The position numbers were made by a program, and so were the translations under genes. A stretch of 56,292 bases of DNA, from positions 1 to 56,292 of the forward strand of contig DAOUFY010000109.1 of assembly GCA_034429745.1 (NCBI GenBank). The letters run 5' to 3'. Below are positions 52,157-56,292 of the stretch, piece by piece; positions within the stretch are counted from its first letter, which is position 1, and every line of letters begins with the position of its first letter. The notes below the pieces were generated by a model. The model was given only the letters and a program-made list of their open reading frames with translations, was not told where the DNA came from and did not search any database. Origin of the DNA: JBAXBF01 sp034429745. GTDB taxonomy: Bacteria > Chloroflexota > Anaerolineae > Anaerolineales > DRKV01.

Positions 52157-52417
52157 CTATTCTGATGCTTGGCGAATGCAGGAAATTTTGCCTGGGTTGG
52201 GCCAATTAGAGGGATAAAGCATATAGTTGACCTGTTCTCCCTTCCAAAGGCGTTGACCGAAGGGCAGAAAATCCGTGTAGGCGTAGTTCACAAAGTGCAA
52301 TGCACCGTCTTCACCGCGCACAGAGGCATAGTAGCCGTTTCCTTCCACGCTTTCAACTACACCATTTTGCCATGTCCAAAGGCATTCGCCGGATTTTAGA
52401 TGAGTATTGATTTTCAT
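52157..52417 (-). CDS. Uncharacterised small Trp/Tyr-rich protein
   Basis: 86 residues, not recognised. Rich in Trp, Tyr and Gly (CLWTWQNGVVESVEGNGYYASV, FGQRLWKGEQVNYMLYPSNW), with a likely small all-beta OB- or SH3-like fold. No signal or membrane segment. AAAGGAG stands before the ATG, and the frame has no competing feature, so it is a real gene. It is convergent with the NB-ARC gene (21-base gap). Confidence 0.65.
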   Translation of the reverse strand: MKINTHLKSGECLWTWQNGVVESVEGNGYYASVRGEDGALHFVNYAYTDFLPFGQRLWKGEQVNYMLYPSNWPNPGKISCIRQASE

Positions 52418-52529
52418 CGTTTCACTCCTTTCTTGTAATCTTACTGCAATGAAGAAAAAACTTCAACCGTATTATTACGGTAATCCTTGGCAGCAAGTTC
52501 CATGTGGTAAACCTTTTTAAGTTTGGGTA

Positions 52530-52538
52530 TGGTAAAAT
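52530..52538 (+). promoter_or_regulatory. Extended -10 element before the Smr gene
   Basis: TGGTAAAAT, 56 bases before the ATG; the same nonamer as before 15726 and 40635. Confidence 0.4.
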
Positions 52539-52593
52539 GGTAAGGTGTGCTGCAAGGCTGCAGGCTCAGGTGTGCTTTGGTTGTTGATTATAT

Positions 52594-53055
52594 ATGGAGA
52601 TTGATCTGCACGATTATTCATATGATGAGGCGTTGGAAGTTCTCATCGAACGATGCAATGCACTTGTCGCAAGAGGGCAAAGGGGTCCTATTAAAGTGAT
52701 CCATGGGTATGGATCTCTTGGCAAGGGAGGTGTGTTGAGAAGGCGATTGAGGGCATTTCTAGCGTCTTATCCTCAGTCTGTTCTCTTTGTGGCAGGTGAA
52801 CAGATTGATGGCAACCCTGGTTATACCATGGTTTATCCCTTGCGGCGCCTGCCGACTCGGGCAGATGAATTGCATCACGAACTATTAGTTTACTGCACGG
52901 CCCCTAGAAGTGAGGAAAAGATTGTGGGAAAATTTCGCAGAAAAGGATACGCGGCTGTGCAGCAAGCGTTAAGAAAACTTATGAGCGAGGGAAAGCTTAT
53001 CAAGTTAAGGAAAGGCAAATACACCTGTTACCAAGCTGTGGAACGCGAGATTTAA
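52594..53055 (+). CDS. Smr-domain protein with C-terminal winged-helix-like region
   Basis: 153 residues. Residues 1-~85 are a Smr (MutS2 C-terminal) domain: IDLHDYSYDEALEVL and the KVIHGYGSLGKGGVLRRRLRAFL motif, a nuclease-like fold in MutS2 and SMR proteins. Residues ~95-153 resemble a small winged helix (KGYAAVQQALRKLMSEGKLIKLRKGKYTCY). No MutS2 body is present. No Shine-Dalgarno is visible before the ATG. The asnB gene begins 6 bases after its stop, so they form an operon. Confidence 0.78.
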   Translation: MEIDLHDYSYDEALEVLIERCNALVARGQRGPIKVIHGYGSLGKGGVLRRRLRAFLASYPQSVLFVAGEQIDGNPGYTMVYPLRRLPTRADELHHELLVYCTAPRSEEKIVGKFRRKGYAAVQQALRKLMSEGKLIKLRKGKYTCYQAVEREI

Positions 53056-53061
53056 GCGAAG

Positions 53062-54975
53062 ATGTGTGGCATTGCTGGTATTTTTAATTATAATACAGAG
53101 CAGGCAGTAGATAAGAGTCTGCTGCACCGTATGGCAAAACTGATCCAACATCGCGGACCTGATGACGATGGCTTTTATATTACAGAAAAAGTAGGGTTAG
53201 TTCAGCGCCGGCTTGCCATTATTGATCTTTCCCCTTCTGGACATCAACCCATGTCGAATGAAGACGGGTCAATATGGATCACATTCAACGGTGAAATCTA
53301 TAATTACCAGGAACTACGCCGCGAGCTTGAGCAACGCGGCCATTGTTTTGTTTCTCGCAGCGATACAGAAACGATCATCCATGCTTATGAAGAGTGGGGA
53401 GCCTCTTGTTGTACAAAACTGCGCGGCATGTTTGCATATGCACTATGGGATGAGAAACAGCAAGCATTGATCCTAGCCCGCGATCGCTTGGGCAAGAAGC
53501 CGTTGGTCTATACACAGACCCCTTCTGCATTTCTTTTTGGCTCAGAGCTGCGAGTTTTGTTGCAGCACCCCGAAGTACAGCGCGAAGTGGATCTCAATGC
53601 CCTATATGCTTACCTGCTGTTATTTTATATACCTTCACCGCTTACTATCTTTAAGGGCATTGCCAAATTGCCGCCCGCCCATTACTTGGTTTTTCGCAAT
53701 GGGGAGACGCATCTTGAATGCTATTGGCGGGTAGATTATTCTCGTAAATGGGTAGCTTCTGAGGAGGAATACAGCGAGCGGTTATGGGAACTGCTCCAAG
53801 AAGCAGTCCGTATTCGCTTGATGAGCGAGGTGCCGCTAGGGGCTTTTTTGAGCGGCGGGATTGACTCAAGTGCTGTGGTTGGTGTGATGAGTCAGCTGAT
53901 GAATGAACCGGTGAAGACCTTTTCTATTCGCTATGAAGAAAGTGGCTTTGATGAAACACCTTACGCGCGTCAAATTGCACAACGTTTCAACACAGAACAC
54001 CATGAGTTCACTGTACGACCGAATGCAATTGAAGTGTTGCCGCGCTTAGTATGGCACTATGGAGAACCCTTCGCCGATTCTTCTGCTTTGCCTACTTATT
54101 ATGTATCAAACATGACGCGTCAGCATGTTACAGTCGCACTCAGCGGGGATGCCGGAGATGAGACCTTTGCCGGTTACCGCCGCTATCAGGCAGCATATCT
54201 CATCGAATTGTATCAACGCTTTCCGAAAACCTTTCGCCGCTTGGTTCATGATTTATTTATCCAAAAAATCGGCAAACAAATACTGCCTGGAGATTTTTAT
54301 TACTTGCTCAAGATTATTGTGGAACGGGGAGACCTTTCAGCTGCAGAAGGATATTTTCATCGCACGCCGGTGTTCTCTGCTGAGATGGCTGCTGCTCTGC
54401 TTGAGCCTCAAGTCTTTGATCAGATAGATCGCCGCGTTGTAACAGCGCGCTTGGAGCAGCATCTGGCAGAGTTTGGTAACGGCAATGTATTGGATCGCGA
54501 ATTGTTCTTGGACTTAATGTGCTATTTACCGGATGACATTCTCGTCAAAGTAGATATTGCCAGTATGGCTAATTCACTGGAAGTGAGAGCGCCGTTTCTT
54601 GATCATCTTTTAGTAGAATTTGCTGCTTCTTTACCGCCTGAAATGAAACGCAAGAATCTTACCACAAAATATATTCTTAAGCAGACATTGCGTCGCTTGC
54701 TGCCTGTAGGAACGCTATCCCGACCTAAACATGGGTTTTCCGTGCCAATTAGCCGTTGGCTGCGCGAAGATTTGAAAGCACCACTGGTTGAGTTGCTGCT
54801 TGACCAACGCTCTTTGCAGCGCGGATATTTCAAACCAAAAGCAATACGCACTCTTATAGATGAGCATTTGCAAGGCAAAATGGATCACGGCGATCGGTTA
54901 TGGGCACTGCTGAATTTGGAATTATGGCATCGGACGTATATGGATGTGGTTGCTGACACACCTATATCCTGGTAA
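53062..54975 (+). CDS. asnB: Asparagine synthetase, glutamine-hydrolysing
   Basis: 637 residues: an N-terminal class II glutaminase domain with the catalytic Cys2 (MCGIAGIF), RGPDDDGFY and FNGEIYNYQELR, followed by the synthetase domain with the PPi-loop LSGGIDSSAVVGV and SGDAGDETFAGYRRY. The product may be Asn, although AsnB-like proteins of this size in polysaccharide clusters can amidate sugars or peptides. The neighbouring membrane protein keeps that possibility open. It is preceded at 6 bases by Smr. Confidence 0.92.
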   Translation: MCGIAGIFNYNTEQAVDKSLLHRMAKLIQHRGPDDDGFYITEKVGLVQRRLAIIDLSPSGHQPMSNEDGSIWITFNGEIYNYQELRRELEQRGHCFVSRSDTETIIHAYEEWGASCCTKLRGMFAYALWDEKQQALILARDRLGKKPLVYTQTPSAFLFGSELRVLLQHPEVQREVDLNALYAYLLLFYIPSPLTIFKGIAKLPPAHYLVFRNGETHLECYWRVDYSRKWVASEEEYSERLWELLQEAVRIRLMSEVPLGAFLSGGIDSSAVVGVMSQLMNEPVKTFSIRYEESGFDETPYARQIAQRFNTEHHEFTVRPNAIEVLPRLVWHYGEPFADSSALPTYYVSNMTRQHVTVALSGDAGDETFAGYRRYQAAYLIELYQRFPKTFRRLVHDLFIQKIGKQILPGDFYYLLKIIVERGDLSAAEGYFHRTPVFSAEMAAALLEPQVFDQIDRRVVTARLEQHLAEFGNGNVLDRELFLDLMCYLPDDILVKVDIASMANSLEVRAPFLDHLLVEFAASLPPEMKRKNLTTKYILKQTLRRLLPVGTLSRPKHGFSVPISRWLREDLKAPLVELLLDQRSLQRGYFKPKAIRTLIDEHLQGKMDHGDRLWALLNLELWHRTYMDVVADTPISW

Positions 54976-54991
54976 GGGATTTATAGAAGAT

Positions 54992-56292
54992 ATGGAAAAT
55001 AAGAAAAGCTTAACTAGACTCTTGACAATAGTACTCCTACTCACTGCGGTCGAAGCATTGGCAGCTGCTCTATGGCTATTAATTCTGCCAAAAGGTGGAA
55101 GCGGCGCCTTTTTAGGTTATTCAATTGCTCGCTTTATGAACTTATCGCTGGTGATGTGTTTGGCTGTCTTTTTTATTGTTGGCACATTATGGGCACGAGC
55201 AAGGCAATGGATAAGTGAAATCATTGTTGATCTTGTCAATCATCCAACAATATATAACGTCATCAGCGTTTTCTCTTTGTTTATTGCAGGGCTATTAATA
55301 GTTCTGATGGTAAAGCCACCTCAATTAATAAAAGAAATATATGTCGTTTATCGCGAGAGATTGCTGCCTTTGGCTGTCTGGACTGTTCTCTTCTTACTGC
55401 AATCTCAACTGGTTTTGAGTTGGCTGAAAGTGCAAAAAATAGGTGCTTATAGGGTTTGGAAAGAAATTATTACCGATTTTGGAGGCAAATCAGGGGCTGA
55501 GCTTGATAATACAGTAGAGGAGAAAGAGAGTAAAGTTTCCTTCAATTGGGTAAAGGCAGTAATGGGTGGTGGGTCCTTAGTCCTGTTAGGGTGGTTTTTA
55601 TTCACTTATGCTGGTGGCACATCAAGCTGGGATGAGTTGTGGTATATGACGTTAGCCATGACTCCCCAAGCAGAGCCTTCTCTCCTTAATCGTTATGCAC
55701 ATATTTATTTGCTGAAGTTGTTTTTTGCCATTGCTGGCGGTGATCCTTTTGTTGGTTCGCGGCTCTATTGGGCTTTTGTGATTACTGCTACCGCTGGATT
55801 AGTTGGTTTTGTCGCAAGCCGTTTCTCTAATAAAAATGGTCTTTATGGGCTGATCGCGCTGGCATTCTTCTTTACACAAGAGCGGATCTGGCGTTACACT
55901 GGTGTGGCGTATGCAGATTTCTCCGCCATGATGTGGACGACAGCTGCTCTGGCAGCTTACTTATATACCACTCACCCCAAATATTCAAAGCTTTTCTTGG
56001 TGCTTTTGGGGTTGTTTGTTTTCATTGCTTTCAAGTCAACGGATTTGGGTATTGTCAGTGCAGTTTTATGGTTGGGTTTGGGTTTCACTACAGAGGGAAA
56101 GTATAGTTTTAAATTACTTGTGGCGAGAATGAAGTGGGTTCTTCTAGGGGTTTTCGTGGGACAAGGAATCTTATGCTGCTTGGATTTCCTTTTCTTAAAT
56201 GATGCATTGTTTTCCTTAAGAGGGGAGTCGTGGCAGACATGGCTTGATTTCAATGGCGTATCGGGCATTGTTGTCCATCACATTGGAGGTAC
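54992..56292 (+). CDS. Multi-pass membrane protein, GT-C glycosyltransferase-like, cut by window end
   Basis: The frame from ATG 54992 is open for 433 codons to the end of the window, so the gene is partial (3' end missing). Several membrane helices are evident from the start (TRLLTIVLLLTAVEALAAA, LVMCLAVFFIVGTLWA). An Asp-Glu pair in an early external loop (SSWDELWYMTLA) followed by long hydrophobic segments matches the GT-C pattern of lipid-linked sugar transferases. The donor and acceptor are unknown. It starts 16 bases after asnB, probably in the same operon. Confidence 0.65.
   Translation, partial: MENKKSLTRLLTIVLLLTAVEALAAALWLLILPKGGSGAFLGYSIARFMNLSLVMCLAVFFIVGTLWARARQWISEIIVDLVNHPTIYNVISVFSLFIAGLLIVLMVKPPQLIKEIYVVYRERLLPLAVWTVLFLLQSQLVLSWLKVQKIGAYRVWKEIITDFGGKSGAELDNTVEEKESKVSFNWVKAVMGGGSLVLLGWFLFTYAGGTSSWDELWYMTLAMTPQAEPSLLNRYAHIYLLKLFFAIAGGDPFVGSRLYWAFVITATAGLVGFVASRFSNKNGLYGLIALAFFFTQERIWRYTGVAYADFSAMMWTTAALAAYLYTTHPKYSKLFLVLLGLFVFIAFKSTDLGIVSAVLWLGLGFTTEGKYSFKLLVARMKWVLLGVFVGQGILCCLDFLFLNDALFSLRGESWQTWLDFNGVSGIVVHHIGG

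Overview
The window looks like a low-to-mid GC chromosome segment from a member of Chloroflexota, most likely class Anaerolineae. This is inferred from gene content and style, not from a marker phylogeny. The pointers are secreted or lipidated proteins with Thr/Pro-rich linkers, an NBR1-Ig-like lipoprotein, LasA-type M23 peptidases with LysM, PadR plus ferredoxin plus NifX-like genes, a two-domain MDR/Gfo-Idh oxidoreductase, a YdjI-type SPFH protein and a membrane diadenylate cyclase. Nothing indicates an outer membrane. There is no phage, IS element, CRISPR array or obvious island; most of it is housekeeping sequence in short operons on both strands.

Layout. 1-2.3 kb: a short membrane-fusion adaptor and a DHA2-type MFS exporter. 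2.3-7.2 kb (minus): rhamnulokinase under its own promoter, then rplI, a RodZ-like double-HTH membrane protein and rimO. 7.3-8.0 kb: recO. 8.1-15.6 kb (minus): the most striking block, a tightly packed operon coaE-cdaA-cdaR-der followed by an intact 910-codon IleRS paralogue that has lost every catalytic signature (HIGH, GWDTHG, KMSKS, editing-site residues). 15.7-19.7 kb (plus): CDP-alcohol phosphatidyltransferase, an orphan, homoserine dehydrogenase, a PPIase lipoprotein and a secreted-domain protein. 19.8-23.1 kb (minus): yqeY, a PgpH-type 7TM-HD phosphodiesterase and ybeY. 23.2-24.7 kb: trpS-dtd. 24.7-27.5 kb (minus): M1 peptidase lipoprotein and a DUF2807 protein. 27.5-33.4 kb (plus): a helical protein paired with an SPFH protein ending in an excisionase-type HTH, two tandem LysM/LasA-like peptidases and an aldo/keto reductase. 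33.4-36.9 kb (minus): a GGDEF protein, an NBR1-Ig lipoprotein and the AmmeMemoRadiSam radical SAM enzyme. 37.0-45.8 kb: a TPR membrane protein, HAL2-like phosphatase, tRNA(CAU), alpha/beta hydrolase, a five-PAS diguanylate cyclase and a bi-domain oxidoreductase. 45.9-47.8 kb: PadR (promoter with a near-perfect operator), ferredoxin, NifX-like protein and a decayed TauE/SafE permease. 47.9-56.3 kb: amidase, aquaglyceroporin, NB-ARC protein, a small orphan, Smr protein, asparagine synthetase and a membrane protein running off the end.

Functional links. c-di-AMP synthesis (cdaA/cdaR) and a probable c-di-AMP hydrolase (PgpH-like) are both present, about 6 kb apart. Two diguanylate cyclases, both with intact I-sites, show that c-di-GMP is also made. 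Several translation genes (rplI, rimO, der, yqeY, ybeY, trpS, dtd, the dead IleRS and a tRNA that is probably Ile2) are scattered through the window. Recurrent promoter features are an extended -10 of the form TGnTAWAAT or TGnTATACT, and several genes whose -10 box lies so close to the ATG that the mRNA should be leaderless.
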